A stretch of 64,000 nucleotides of DNA from Thermothielavioides terrestris NRRL 8126 (taxonomy: Eukaryota; Ascomycota; Sordariomycetes; Sordariales; Chaetomiaceae): the NCBI RefSeq assembly GCF_000226115.1, contig NC_016457.1:7378001-7442000 (forward strand). Reading direction: 5' to 3'. The position numbers were made by a program, and so were the translations under genes. This document shows, piece by piece, positions 1-11,382 of this stretch; within the stretch, counting starts at the first letter, position 1, and every line of letters starts with the position of its first letter. Under the pieces are notes generated by a model. The model did not search any database. It was not told the DNA's origin and worked only from the letters and a program-made list of their open reading frames with translations.

Positions 1-3000
1 CGAAGTCCGGCAGACCCATCGCCTTTCCGCGTCTGACCCCCACGGACAGCGAGCGGAGATTCGAGAAGTTCATCAGGGCCATTAGGAAGCTCAACAACCT
101 CTCGGATGCCAGGCGTTTTCGCAGCGAAGTTGCCAGCCAGCTCAAGAGAGACTCACAGCAGGAGAATGCGGATCAGGTTTATCTGCGCCGGCTGGAGATG
201 GGCAAGCGCTTGCTGGATCAGAGGGTGCAGCACTTGGCCGCTGGAGGCGGGCGCCGACCACTTCCCCCACCCATGGAGCCCCCCGCACCGAGCGAGTCGC
301 GGCTGGAGCATGCTTCGCTCGCCGAGCTACTTCGGGACCCCTCCGCTCTCTCCTACTTCATGGAGTACATGGACCGGCAGCGCCTTATGCCCATGGTCCA
401 ATTCTGGCTTGTCGTGGATGGCTTCCGCAACCCTCTTGAGGATGATGGCCCCGAGGGTGAGCAACTACCGTTGCAGCTACCCCCGTGGACCGAATCAGAC
501 AGGCTCGACCTCGCGCAGATCGACGCTGCCTACCTCAGCAGGCCCGAGCTGAAAGTCCCAGACTCCTCGAAGCGCACCATCCAGGAGTTCCTCCAGGCTG
601 GGAAGCAGGCAACACCTGAGCAGTACTACAGGGCGCGCAGGGCCATCCTGCGGGCGCAGAGCGCCGTTCTGGAAGAGATGCGCGTCAAGTACCTGCCAAG
701 CTTCAAAAAGTCCGATCTGTTCTTCAAGGCGCTGGCGGCCGAGGAGGCCTCAAGGCGCACGGCGTCCTCCACCCCCGTGCCCAGATCTGGGTCCCCTCTC
801 CCTCGAACCAACTCCTATAACGCTTCCAAGCCGAGTCCCGTGCCGCGCCTCGGCCACAGGCTGCATGCAGGTCCCATCAACCGGCGCTCAGGCTCAACGT
901 CCGACCTAAACGGCATGCATGCTAACGCCAACAACGGCCTCGATCCACTGATTCTCGCTCCCCGAAGATCCGTGGACGAGCCTCGCTCCCCGCCCCCCCT
1001 ATTCGATGAAGATGAAGCTGGAGAGGACGCCTTGGCGGATTCCGTGGCCAGCCTGGATCAAGACGCGAGTGCAGCGCCACCGGTACCCGATACGAAGGTG
1101 GTCCAGGCTATGGAACAGGCGCTCAACGACATCCTTGAGGAGAGCAAACCGCCAACCACGGAAGATCTGAGAGCGTCATTGTTCGGCTATGACGACGCCG
1201 GAAGCGGTATTTTCTCTCCGGTTAAGGGCCGGTCGAATAATGAAGGGTCACCTGCAGCTGCACCGACGTCGAAACGAGGATCAGTGGATCTGTCAAGATC
1301 CAGTGGGAGCTTATTTGATGCCCCAAGACATAGTGGTGACCACGCTAGGTCGAGTAGAGGCTCGCTAGACGTGGAACGACCGAATAAGGGACAAGAAAAG
1401 CCCAGCTTGGCGTCTCTGGGCCTCGTGAGCGCGGCGTCGCGGATCGGCGTGTTTGTCGACGACGACCTCTTTGGCGACGAGGGACAATTTCTGTCTGATG
1501 AACCCTCCGACTCGGATGGGGACGGGAATGATGACGATGCCGATGCGGTGCACGAGGCGGCCCCGGGCGATCTCGGCCTCGCAGAGGCGATCACAGCGCT
1601 GACCAACGACATCGACAAACTTTATACTCAAGAAGCCGTGGTGGATTCTCTGCTGAAGAAGGCCGAGCTGACCAACAACATGGCCGAGTTGAGGATCCTA
1701 CGCAAGTCTAAGGCAAGTCTCCAGAGAGAGATACGCCGCAAAGAGCTGCAGAGGCAGCAGTACGTCATCCAGGAGAGCGACAACAGCCTCTATGGGCGCT
1801 CGACCATCAAGATCAAGTCGATCCAAGTAGGTCGCGAGGAGGACGGCAAGGAATTCGCCGTCTACGCCATCGAGGTGTCGCGAAACGCCGGTGAAAGAAT
1901 GCCCGCGGCCACGTGGGTTGTCTACCGCCGCTACAGCGAGTTCCTCGAACTACACCAGAAACTGCGCTCCCGCTACCCTTCGGTGCGCAACCTCGACTTC
2001 CCCCGCCGCCGCGTGGTCATGAAGCTCCAAAGCGAATTCCTCCAAAAGCGGCGGGCCGCTCTCGAGAAATACCTCAGTGAGCTGTTGCTCCTCCCCGACG
2101 TCTGCCGCAGCCGCGACCTGCGCGCCTTTCTCTCGCAGAGCGTCATCACAGCTGCGAAGGGAGGCGAAAGCGGCGCCGCCGAGCGCGAAGACGGAAACAG
2201 CGGCTCCAAGCAGAAAGACATGATCTCGCGCCTCTACGACTCGGTCGCCGACGGCATGGAGGACATCCTGGGCAGCATCCCCGTGCTGGACCAGCTCTCC
2301 CTTGCCGGCCAGAACCTCATCGCCGCCGCGACCAACCAGCTCCAGTCTTCGACGACGTCCCTGGGCGGCCTCAGCGAGGACGCCGCCGCGGCAGCCGCGG
2401 CAGGCATAGGCGGGGCCGAAGCCGAAGCGGAGCTCAACGCCTTCGAGAGTAAGGAGGCCGCCGCCGAGGAGCCCTTCGTCAAGCCCATCTGCGACATCTT
2501 CCTCGAGGTCTTCGAGCTCAACCGCGGCAACAACTGGCTGCGCGGCCGCGCCGTCGTCGTCGTGCTGCACCAGCTGCTGGGCGGCACCATCGAGCGCAAG
2601 CTGCGCGAGAACGTGCGCGCGCTCGTCCAGGAGGACGCCATGCTGCGCTACGTCGCCCTGCTGACCGCCGCGCTGTGGCCCTCCTCCTCCTCCTCCTCCT
2701 CCTCCTCCTCCGGCGCTGGCGGCGGCGGTGATAGCAGTGTTACGAATGTCAAGAGGTTGCCTCGCTCGCCCGCGGAGAGGGCGCGCACGCGCACCGAGGC
2801 CAGCCTCACGCTTGCTACGCTCGTGCCCGATCTCGCCGGGAGCGTGGTGGGCAGGCAGAATGCGCAGGCGGCCAGCCGCAGGGTGTTTGCCACGTTTAAT
2901 AATGCGCGGTTGAAGTATGCCAGCAACCCCTTTCTTTCTTTTTTCTTTCTTTTTCTTTCTTTCTTTCTTCCTTTTTTTTTCTTTTTTTCTTTTTTTTTTC

Positions 3001-3123
3001 TCGTTTCTTGCTTCCTATTTGCCTACCTACCTGGGCTTGGCATGCTAACTTGTTAATCTATCTAGTGCGCATCTGGCGTTTACGCTGCTGGACGAGTTGG
3101 TTGATATCTTGTTTGGGGATTAA
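1..3123 (+). CDS. mdm1: Mdm1-type sorting nexin (RGS-PX-PXC), 5'-truncated
   Basis: Partial gene: the reading frame (codons from nt 3) is open at the left window edge, so the start and any N-terminal membrane/PXA region lie outside. About 989 residues are visible. An RGS-like domain lies at about nt 306-738, followed by a long Ser/Pro-rich and acidic linker, a predicted coiled coil at about nt 1577-1770, and a PX domain at about nt 1800-2140 with the phosphoinositide-binding RRYSEF motif. The C-terminal nexin (PXC) domain starts at about nt 2476 and is split by an intron. Splicing 2915-3065 (GTATGC donor, CTATCTAG acceptor, very pyrimidine-rich) joins RLN to AHLAFTLLDEL, and the stop is at 3121-3123. 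A Ser run encoded by (tcc)n at about 2684-2711 interrupts PXC. Family members (yeast Mdm1, animal SNX13/14/25) tether the ER to the vacuole/lysosome and lipid droplets; that role is inferred. Domain calls are strong. Confidence 0.88.
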
Positions 3124-4235
3124 GCGGGCACTTCGACCGGGGATTTACTGTGGAGCGGCTGCATCGCAATGGCGTTCTGTTCTGAACTGTCGGGGTCACC
3201 TACCTATCTGTTGGGTCTTGGTTGATGAGGGTTATGTATCTCTTTTGTTGTCTGAGTCTGGAGGCGTCATGGCTGGTGTGGGTGCTGAATCTAGCAGTAG
3301 TTAATCTGCGGTCTTGACCTTGAAACTGGTCCTCCGAGATCCAATACAAAATAAATCTGATCTGATGTTGAAGGTTTAGATTATGACCTATGTAGAAGTG
3401 AAAAACTTTGCCTAGTATTACCACAGTCAAAGGAAGTCCAAGGAGCGCAGCCAACCAGGAGTGCAAGGCTTCGAGCACGAAACCTCGCTTATGGAAGTTA
3501 CCTAGGCAATCCGGTAGTTAGTGAATGCAAAACTCATTTGATGCCAAAGAGAAGCTGAATTCACGAGAAATAGAACAGATTCGACTTTGCCAGTGAGATC
3601 GGGAAGCGAGAAAGAGAACGTGAAGAAGCGAAAAGAAAGGAGAAGAACAAGGACAGGCAGAAGGAATGGTCAGAAGAGGGAACCACAGCTGTCGTTGCGC
3701 TGGCAGGCCAATGGGAGTCTTGGCACAGCCAGCTCAACACGTCACTCCCATTTGCTCCCTGCACCCAAGAGCATGTTGCTGTGCAGGCTTGGCACAGGTG
3801 GCCCAGGCCTCCCGCTCACCTGACCCCAGTCAACCGCTGCGCGCCAATTTTCCAAGCCTCCCCATCCAACACTTCCCATTGCCGCGCGAAGCCCACAAGT
3901 CGGCCACACCAGGCTTTCATCCCAGGGCGACTCTGACTTGGCACCGCCGTCCGTCATCTGCACATCACCCCGAATTCAGGACACCCGGTTCCGCGCCTTT
4001 GAGGCCAAGTTGACATCTCTGAACTTTGCAATAACGTGCGCTGCAACAAGCACTAGGAGGTTGAACTAGAGCGACAGACCGCCAGCCTCGTGCTCGTGCT
4101 GGGAATTGGCTTGTGAAGTCGACCCCACCCGCAGCTCTCGCGACAGCGACCGCGTCCCCGCATCGTCGTCTGTTGGCATCGCTCAGTCCATTCAACCAAC
4201 CATCCAAACCTTGATCGCTCCATCGGAGAAACACG
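3124..4235. other. Intergenic, no gene seen
   Basis: This holds the 3' flank of the sorting-nexin gene and the promoter/5' UTR of the SR-protein gene. It contains only short, non-conserved open frames. No RNA gene or repeat was recognised. Confidence 0.6.
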
Positions 4236-6007
4236 ATGACTGAGGTCTCGTCGACCCGCCTCTACCTGGGCAACTTGCCCCGGCATGGTGAGTGGCCTTC
4301 CACGGCCCAGCTATCTCTCTCCCTCTCTCCCTTCGACGTCGATGGTTGACCCTCCTGTGCTGACACCCGCCGCAGCCACAAAAGCCGATGTTGAGGCTCA
4401 CTTTGCGACCCATGGCACCGGCGAGATCACCGAGATCAAACTCATGAATGGCTTCGGCTTTATTGAATATAAGGATCCCATGGATGCCCGGGACGTTGTC
4501 CCAGGTAAGCTCCCCATCCGTCCGTCGTCTGCTGCTGCGACTAGGCGAAGACCGCTTGCTAACCGCGCAACTCTTTCCACAGCTTTCCGTACGTTGAGGC
4601 CCGATCCACTCTGGAATCCCCGGTCGTCCTGAAACATCCCCCCCGCTGTCCCTGGCTAATGGCATGCACAAGATGGTTCCGATTTCATGGGAGAGCGCCT
4701 CACGGTCCAGTTCGCGCGCGGCACTCGCCACCGTGAAGGCAGCGGATACCCCCAAGATCGCAGCGCTCCGCCCCGGCCGCGCCGCACCCCGCACCGCATG
4801 CAAATCACTGGACTTCCCAAGGATACCAGCTGGCAGGTCTGTTAAAGCTCTCCCACTTCGTCTTCCTCGGACACAGTATATGGATTTCCCCAGCCTGGGG
4901 CGCTTGGAACGAGCCATACCCTTGGCCCGCGACACACTAAATCCTCTCGTTCCTGGTTTGGTCAATTGGCCTGGACTTTGACTCCTTTCCCCCACACAGA
5001 GGCCGCGTCGCTGCACCGGCCGGCTTTTTGGTCCGCTTGCTTTCTACATCCTGTGGTCTCTCCGTTGGTGTACGGCACGCTCGAGTTGTTCCAGTCCCGT
5101 CCTTCTCCTGGTTCTATTGCCCGTGCCTCGGGTCCATGGAGGGCTTCTTGGCCGGGTACCCTCATGGACTCCGTGCGCGCCTAATCCCCTGGTGCTCTTG
5201 GCTTCGCTGGACTGGGCTGGTTCTTCTCGTGGGATTCGCCAACATCGACTCCGGGATCTCAACTTACAATGGACTCTGGCTCTAGGACCTGAAAGATTTC
5301 GCCCGGGAGTCGGGCCTGGATGTCGTCTACTCCGAGACGAACCGCAACGGCAGCAACGAAGGGTATGATGCAACCCCGCCTGATCTGTACCGGGCCCTAC
5401 GCGCTGACCATCACTCTATCTAGCTTTGTCGAGTTTGAAACCGCCGCCGACCTTCGGGCTGCGGTCGAGAAGCTGGACGGTCGCGAGTTCAAGAACTGCC
5501 GCGTGACCTGTGTTGCCAATGTAATGCTGCGAACCCGTCGATTCTCGTCTGTCTAACTAATCCTCCTAACAGACTCAGCCTGAGCCTCCCAGAGGCGAGC
5601 GCGGCCGTTCTCGGTCTCCGCGTCGGTTTTACAACCCGCGCCCGATAGATGACTATGACCGCCGCCCAGGCCCTCCGCGTGGATATAGCCCCCACCGCGA
5701 TGGTTACCGGGATGGCTACCGGGATGGCTACCGTGAGCGCACCCCGCCCCTTCGTCGGGACTATTATGATGACAGGAGGGGAGGCTACCGTTCGCCGCCC
5801 CCGCGCCGCGGACCGCCGCCGATGGACGACTATCCGCCCCCGCGCGGTCGCTATGACGACCCCTACCGGCCCCCTCGGGACTACCCGCCCGACCCCTACA
5901 TGAACGGGCGCGGCCCCTATGATCGCCGCCCTCCGCCGCCGGACTTCCCGCCCCGGGATCCCTACCTGCGCGAGCCGTACCCTCGCGAGTATGAGCGCCG
6001 CTACTAG
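4236..6007 (+). CDS. srp2: Two-RRM SR-type pre-mRNA splicing factor (Srp2-like)
   Basis: Nuclear SR protein that binds pre-mRNA and recruits the spliceosome (family knowledge). Exons: 4236-4287, 4376-4504, an optional 6-nt exon 4583-4588, 4673-4836, 5286-5362, 5424-5520, 5573-6007. This gives 317 aa without the microexon or 319 aa with it. RRM1 starts TRLYLGNLPRHATKADV and carries the RNP-1-like element GFGFIEYKD. RRM2 (RMQITGLPKDTSWQDLKDFA) has the SWQDLKD motif that is the hallmark of the SR pseudo-RRM. The C-terminus from about nt 5576 is an RS/RGG-like tail rich in Arg, Pro, Tyr and Gly with YRDG repeats. The start was chosen because it begins the first RRM strand directly and has a good context (acgATGA). 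The 449-nt intron 4837-5285 is unusually long for this window. Two-RRM architecture plus SWQDLKD makes the assignment firm; the yeast counterpart is less certain. Confidence 0.92.
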
Positions 6008-7729
6008 GACTGGGAACGGGTACCTCCACTGAGTGGCCTCGGGCCGCGATTGAGATGACGCCGGGCTGATGATGAAAGCTTTCCTCGATTTTTCTGTTTC
6101 ATTAGGCTGGCTGTCTTTGCACGAAAAACGCCTGGAGCTATGGGTCGGGCTCTCTGCGTGTCTTATCCCTTTTTGTCGATGCATTTCTCTTGCACTTTTC
6201 CTTGTCCCCCTTTTCTTATCTAGGCCCTTTGCAGCCTGCACCCCCAATGTTCCTCTGACGGTTCGGACTCGTTCTTTCTGTAGGCGCTGGGTCGAAGGTC
6301 TTGACTTGGGAAGAGTTATGATGTACGATGTGGTAGCCACCAGGGACCGAAGGCGCCCCGGGGCTAGAGAGTTCATGCCGTGCACGCCGTGTATCGCATG
6401 TACCGAATGATCGCAAAAGTCGTCAAACCATAGGAGGCTGATGTCTGTTTCGAAGCTTGTCAAACGTCCTTCCCTTTCTGTGCATGCATATTTTCTTCAG
6501 GTTCTGAGCCTGCGCGCCAGAGCAGGGTTTGTTATGCTATGTGCTTTGCTTCGTGATCAGGTGAAGGTGTGCTCCGTCCGTGTCGTTGATGAGAGATCCA
6601 GCTGCGTGCGCCCTTGATGTTTGCGATTTCTTAGAAATAAAGCAGCTAGCTGAGTGAGGGACCCTCTAGGCAATATTAGCATGCAGTACGGTTTGAAGAT
6701 TACGGTACCTCCGTCGTCAGAATGTAACTGAATGCTGTTTGGCTTTACAGTCAATGAAAAAGAAATTCAAAGCTAAGATGTGTTGAAGGAAACGGTGCTC
6801 CCGCTTACGTGTAGATTCTCTTATGACGCGCTGTACGGTTCTATTCCTGCCTTGAAATCCCGATACACTACTATGGCGATGGCTCGATCAGGGCCATTTT
6901 CTCTGAGCTAGCGAGCTCTCCCAACCTCTCCTCCCTCATCGGCCTCCTTGCCATCCTCTCGGATGGTGTGGCAGCAAAGAGCTCTCCAGACGTCACCGAC
7001 TTCGAGCTTCACCCCCGTCCTATTCCGATCTGAATTCGAAGTGCAGCTGACACTGTTGCTCGACTCACGGAGGGCCGTCTCGCCCTGCTGAGAAGCAAGG
7101 CTCGGAGCCATGTACTTTGGCTGTCTGTTGATCACTTGAATTTGCTTCCAAGTTCAGCTAGCTGCATGTCAACGTTAGTCCACATCGGGGAACTGCCTAC
7201 GCGATGATGCAGTTTCGGCAGGCGGGTGTAAGAGGCGTAGCAGGGCTCCTTCGAATGCCCGCAGCCAGCTGGGCTCTCGGCGGTTCGCAACTTGCAAGTG
7301 CCCCAAGCCGCAAGGCTGGCCAAGTTCGCCCCCTTCGCGGGCGTCCAATGCGCGTCGGGGATTTTGGATTGACCATCACACTAGCGCATGTGGTGATGCC
7401 TAAAGGAAGGATTGGGTTGCCAGTTTCTGGGATTTTTGTTTCAGGCTGCAGTCCCAGGGCGGCTAACGGCATCGATCCACAGGTCTGCGCTGCGCAGCAG
7501 CCTACCCCTCGCTGTTTCATCAGCCGCATTTTGAGCCTCCTCACAAGCGGAGAGCGGAGAGAGTCTAAAAGTGTAGGGGAACCTCTCTCTTCTCTCCATT
7601 GTTGACCGACCACACACATACATAGTACTCCGGAGGAGTCATTCATCGTTTCCGGTTCCTTGCTTTCTCCTTCAGAAAGAACCCCTCGGTGCTCAGACGC
7701 GGCTGTGAGGCTCCACCATAAAGACGAAG
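6008..7729. other. Intergenic, no gene seen
   Basis: This holds the 3' flank of the SR-protein gene and the upstream region of the deaminase gene. Several open frames of 60-150 codons exist but have no recognisable domain, no intron-supported extension and mixed composition. Nothing structured was recognised. Confidence 0.55.
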
Positions 7730-9895
7730 ATGGCTACAACTCCGCGTAAATGGCAGTTTTCCATGCTTCCAAAAGGCGCCAATGCTTCGGAACGAATCCC
7801 CCGGAACTTGGCTGAGGCCTCCGACGACTGGCGGAAGCCGCGAAGTTCGCCGTCAAGCGACCTAGCGGGCACGCTCGCCAATGTATCCCCGGGCCAGAGA
7901 GGCGAAGAGAAATCAAGCACATCCGCGACGCGCAAGAAGCCGGACCGACGCAGTCTATCAAGTCCGCCCACACCTGGGATCAATGTAAGCAACTACCGGA
8001 CGAGCCGTGTAGCCCCCACATCTCTACCCCATGCTGAAGCCTGCTCCCTGCCACAGATTCTTGAAAGCCCGGAATACAGGCCCGGCTTTGACGGCGGAGA
8101 AGGCCTGGAAGCCGGCGACGAGGGTCAGAGCGACGACGAGCAGGGCTCAGACTCTGATGACGACTCTATCGGAAACCAGTTTGCCCTTGACGGCGACCCT
8201 GGCACGGGCATTGATGCCGGTGCCGGCAAAGACGTCGGCCAAGACATGAGAAAGTTGCCGCCGGTCACAGAAACCGAGTTCTACAGCAACCTCGTCTTTC
8301 TCTCCATTCTCCGCCCGAAAGTCGGACCCCACAAGCGTCGGTCCAGGGACCTTGAATTTGTGGACATGGCGGGCCCGACACCGAGCCCTCCTCCGGCCCA
8401 GATCGAGCTCCAGCGTGACTTCCTGGATAGGCTCTGCTACCTCGCCGACTTCAGAAAAGGGGGCGATACCGTCACCGCGGCGGCCATAGAGTTCTACAGG
8501 CTGCCGCGACGGCCCGGCGTTGGAGGTGGCAGTGCGCAGGAGCAGCAGCGGCTCCAGTCGCAGCCCCAGCAGCTCCAGCAGACCCAGGTGATATGGTTTG
8601 CCGCAAACGCCGGGGTCAGCAAGGAGGCCTGGGAAGCGCTGCTCGAGGTCCAGCGTCTCATCAACGAGAACCGGACGGAAGGCTGGGCCGAGGAGTGGCT
8701 CGCCAGAGAGATCTGCGACAAATTCGCCAGCCTCGCCGCTTGCCGGGAACAGGGGTGCTGTAGCCGCAAAAACAAGCAGAGAACTTCCAGAGGCACCCAC
8801 CGCATCAACTACTACGCCAAGTTCATAAAGAAGCACGGAAACAGAGTCTGCGAATTGCTCGACAGACGGAAGATTGCCGACCAGAGCGACTTGGCCCCCA
8901 TCAAAAACTGGATCAAGGACCTGCAAGGAATCAGGACGCCCGTGGGCCTAGTCATGGCGTGCTACAACTGCTGGTTCGAGGAGCCGTACAGGAGCTTCCT
9001 CAAGCAGGCGACCGACGCCTCCTCGTCCGAGCCCGAGTTCACGGCGGAACTCAAGGATTTCGCCCACTTCGTCGCCCGTCTGGGTGCGCACCAATATGCC
9101 GCCCTGAGGGTGGCGGCGGCAATCAAGCGTCTGCCGTACTTCGGCAGCAACCGCAACTGCTGGGTCAAGTTCGACAGCCTGCCCAAGCCCTATCACATCT
9201 CTCTCGAGCCCGTCCCCGTCTCGCTCGCCAGCGCCTTCGTGAGCCCGGCCCCCGACGGGGCGGAGACGGACCCGCCGTGCTCGACTCCATGGAACATCAT
9301 CCACCGGCTGGGCCAATACTTCCCCGGCGACGGTCCGAAGCTGGCGGCCGGGTACTACCTCGAGGAGTGCCGGCGCGGTCAGCCCGGGTCGGCGACCGTC
9401 TTCAGCTTCCACAACGAGGTCCAGCGCTGGCTGTCGAACAAAAAGGGCGTCCTCCTGACGCGCCAACACGCCGAGCTTCAGGTGGCCAACTTCTTCAACG
9501 CTGGTCGCGTACCGTTCCAGGACCATGACCGCTACATCGGCTGCAGCAAGGGCGCCTGCTGGTTCTGCTTCCAATACCTGGCGAACCTGCGGCCGACCAC
9601 CACCCGGCCCGGCGCCGCCGCCGACGACGGCTTCGTCGAGCCCTCGTGCCACAACGAGGTCCTGCCGGGCGTCCGCTTCCCCCAGTCCAAGACGGACAAA
9701 TCCCGGTCCATGATGGATGACATGCGGGCCCTGCTGAACGACATAGTGCTGCGCACCATCCGCGACGCGCTCCTGGGCAACGTGCAGGAGTTCGAGAAGC
9801 GTTACCAGTCGACTGACACCTGGATGGATCGTACAGTCTATGAACCGTCTTCTTGGATGCAGGAGGAGGATATTAGGAGCGTGGCGCCGTTCTGA
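7730..9895 (+). CDS. OTT_1508-like nucleic-acid deaminase family protein
   Basis: Two exons, 7730-7984 and 8057-9895 (697 aa). The intron 7985-8056 is 72 nt with a GTAAGC donor and CACAG acceptor; it has no in-frame stop, so a 721-aa intron-retaining product is possible. The zinc-deaminase core is in the last third: HAE at residues 556-558 (spliced numbering) and a CSKGACWFC segment with Cys at 581, 586 and 589, the usual His plus two Cys zinc ligands and the Glu proton shuttle. The long N-terminal region (CYLADFRKGGDTVTAAA, VIWFAANAGV, the GLVMACYNCWFE block) matches what I recall of fungal OTT_1508-type proteins. The family belongs to the nucleotide/nucleic-acid deaminase superfamily; its substrate in fungi is not established. 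The N-terminal 150 residues are disordered and acidic. It is followed by a decayed ATPase gene fragment, which suggests accessory, fast-changing DNA. Family call is fairly firm; biochemical role unknown. Confidence 0.8.
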   Translation: MATTPRKWQFSMLPKGANASERIPRNLAEASDDWRKPRSSPSSDLAGTLANVSPGQRGEEKSSTSATRKKPDRRSLSSPPTPGINVSNYRTSRVAPTSLPHAEACSLPQILESPEYRPGFDGGEGLEAGDEGQSDDEQGSDSDDDSIGNQFALDGDPGTGIDAGAGKDVGQDMRKLPPVTETEFYSNLVFLSILRPKVGPHKRRSRDLEFVDMAGPTPSPPPAQIELQRDFLDRLCYLADFRKGGDTVTAAAIEFYRLPRRPGVGGGSAQEQQRLQSQPQQLQQTQVIWFAANAGVSKEAWEALLEVQRLINENRTEGWAEEWLAREICDKFASLAACREQGCCSRKNKQRTSRGTHRINYYAKFIKKHGNRVCELLDRRKIADQSDLAPIKNWIKDLQGIRTPVGLVMACYNCWFEEPYRSFLKQATDASSSEPEFTAELKDFAHFVARLGAHQYAALRVAAAIKRLPYFGSNRNCWVKFDSLPKPYHISLEPVPVSLASAFVSPAPDGAETDPPCSTPWNIIHRLGQYFPGDGPKLAAGYYLEECRRGQPGSATVFSFHNEVQRWLSNKKGVLLTRQHAELQVANFFNAGRVPFQDHDRYIGCSKGACWFCFQYLANLRPTTTRPGAAADDGFVEPSCHNEVLPGVRFPQSKTDKSRSMMDDMRALLNDIVLRTIRDALLGNVQEFEKRYQSTDTWMDRTVYEPSSWMQEEDIRSVAPF

Positions 9896-10207
9896 ACTAT
9901 GAGCAAAGCCAAGATTATTGTCACTTTTTACACTGAGCTGGGGAAGATGGAGATGTGGGAAAGATGGAAAATGCATTGTCGAGCCCATTTAGCTTCTGTA
10001 TCTCTAGGGTTAAAATTGCAAGTCATTCGCGTTAGAATCCATACATCCGTCTCTTCCCTCCGTGGTCGGCTCCGTCCAGGCTCCGTCCAGGCTCTGGCCG
10101 CTTCGAGCGGGCCGGGTGAGCAAAGGCAGCTCACCCCTAGGGGAAAGGAGTGTGAGCTGCAGGCGCTGAGGCATGCACGTCCAACCAGACTCCCTCCAAC
10201 AATAGCA
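9896..10207. other. Short spacer with an 11-bp tandem duplication
   Basis: Lies between the deaminase stop and the ATPase relic. It holds an imperfect tandem copy of ggctccgtcca at about 10069-10091. No gene seen. Confidence 0.5.
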
Positions 10208-10608
10208 ATGGAGGAAACACTAAAACTTAGCATCACCGACCAGCTCTATCATACACCAACGCGCTTCCTTCTGGAATTGATCCAGAATGCAGACCAATAA
10301 CCGATACCAAGCCGACGTCTTCTCCAGTCTCAACTTGCCGCTCTGTGAACGATCTGGCCTGCCGTATTTCCGTACGGATTACAACGGAGTCGGCTTCATG
10401 CTCAGTCATATCAATGCCCTGGCGGGGCCGGGGGAGAGCACGAAAAATAGCCACTGGCAGCAGCGGGCAGAAAAGATACATCGGCGAAAAAGGCACCGGG
10501 TTCAAGTCCTTGTTCAAGGTGGGTGATGTCGTTCACGCCATGAGCGGCAGCTACCAGTTCAAGCTCCGCGACCAGCGGATCGGCATCTGTGTGTTGAAAA
10601 CGCCTTGA
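10208..10608 (+). pseudogene. Broken sacsin-type histidine-kinase-like ATPase fragment
   Basis: Only the N-terminal part of a GHKL (HATPase) domain of the fungal sacsin-like type survives, spread over three frames. Frame A (10208-10300) reads from ATG into ITDQLYHTPTRFLLELIQNAD, the ATP-binding Asn/Asp helix, then hits a stop at 10298-10300. The frame starting at about 10287 carries on as NNRYQADVFSSLNLPLCER and YFRTDYNGVGF. The third frame (to 10608) holds KRYIGEKGTGFKSLFKV, the GxGxxK lid motif, then VVHAMSGSYQFKL before a stop. The pattern fits at least two single-base indels. No later domain is found downstream, so the gene is both frameshifted and truncated. Intact relatives are very large proteins of unclear function in fungi. 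Motif identity is strong; the number of lesions is an estimate. Confidence 0.78.
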
Positions 10609-11291
10609 CCGCTTGGCCCCTACTAAGCGCCGGCGGCTCTGAAGCGCGGGCCAGAGACGCCGGCCAGTCGCGCGGCCACTGGTGGGGATCTGGACCCACT
10701 TTTGCGTCGGCGCTGTGCCGGGAGGGAGTGGGCCCAGCTGGGGTACACAAAATCTCAATGCATGGGCCGTGCCGGCGCCGGCCCAGGATGGTGACGGGTG
10801 TGTTGTGTGGTGCTGTTTTTACTTGCATTCCGTTGTTCTAGTTCCTAGTACTTCTACCTTATCTGGTGTACTAGTCTTTGCTTTCCTTGATCCCCTTGGC
10901 TCTGTTTCCTTTGCCTCTTTTTTTCCTTTCTTACCTTCTACAGTTGCCGTGGCAGCGCCAGCGGCTTGGCAAGCCACCCTGAATCACTGGCTATGAACCA
11001 GCCCAGCAGGGCGATCTGGGAGTGCCGCTCGCATGGGTGGTCGGGAAGGCAGGAGCCTCGGCACATTTTGGCCCGCAGGCCCTCCGAACTGGAATGGAGG
11101 GGAGGGAGGCGGCTAACATGGCGGTTGGCATACCGCCAAGGGTGCCCAATGGACGTCCTTGAGTCACTCTTTGGACTGTACGGAATACAAGGGCGGGTTC
11201 CTCTTTTTAGGTACCTGGTATGTATCCAGCTTAGCGCATTCACAGGCATCTCGTGGGGCCACTGCCTGGCCCAACACTGGAAGTTAAGCGC

Positions 11292-11382
11292 CAACAGCAG
11301 CAACAACAACAGAAAACCCCCCCCCCCCCCACCCCCGGTTTTTTTTGCTTTTCTTTTTTCTTTTTTTTTTTTTTCTTGTTTT
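11292..11382. repeat. Simple-sequence tract: CAG/CAA, C14 and T-rich run
   Basis: A (cag/caa) run leads into 14 consecutive C (11317-11330), then a C-rich stretch and a T-rich tract with runs of up to about 15 T. It lies in non-coding DNA. Confidence 0.85.

Noticed and set aside
8948..9988. 346-codon open frame on the minus strand
   Set aside because: Shadow of the deaminase gene; no domain and codon use is the mirror of the real strand.
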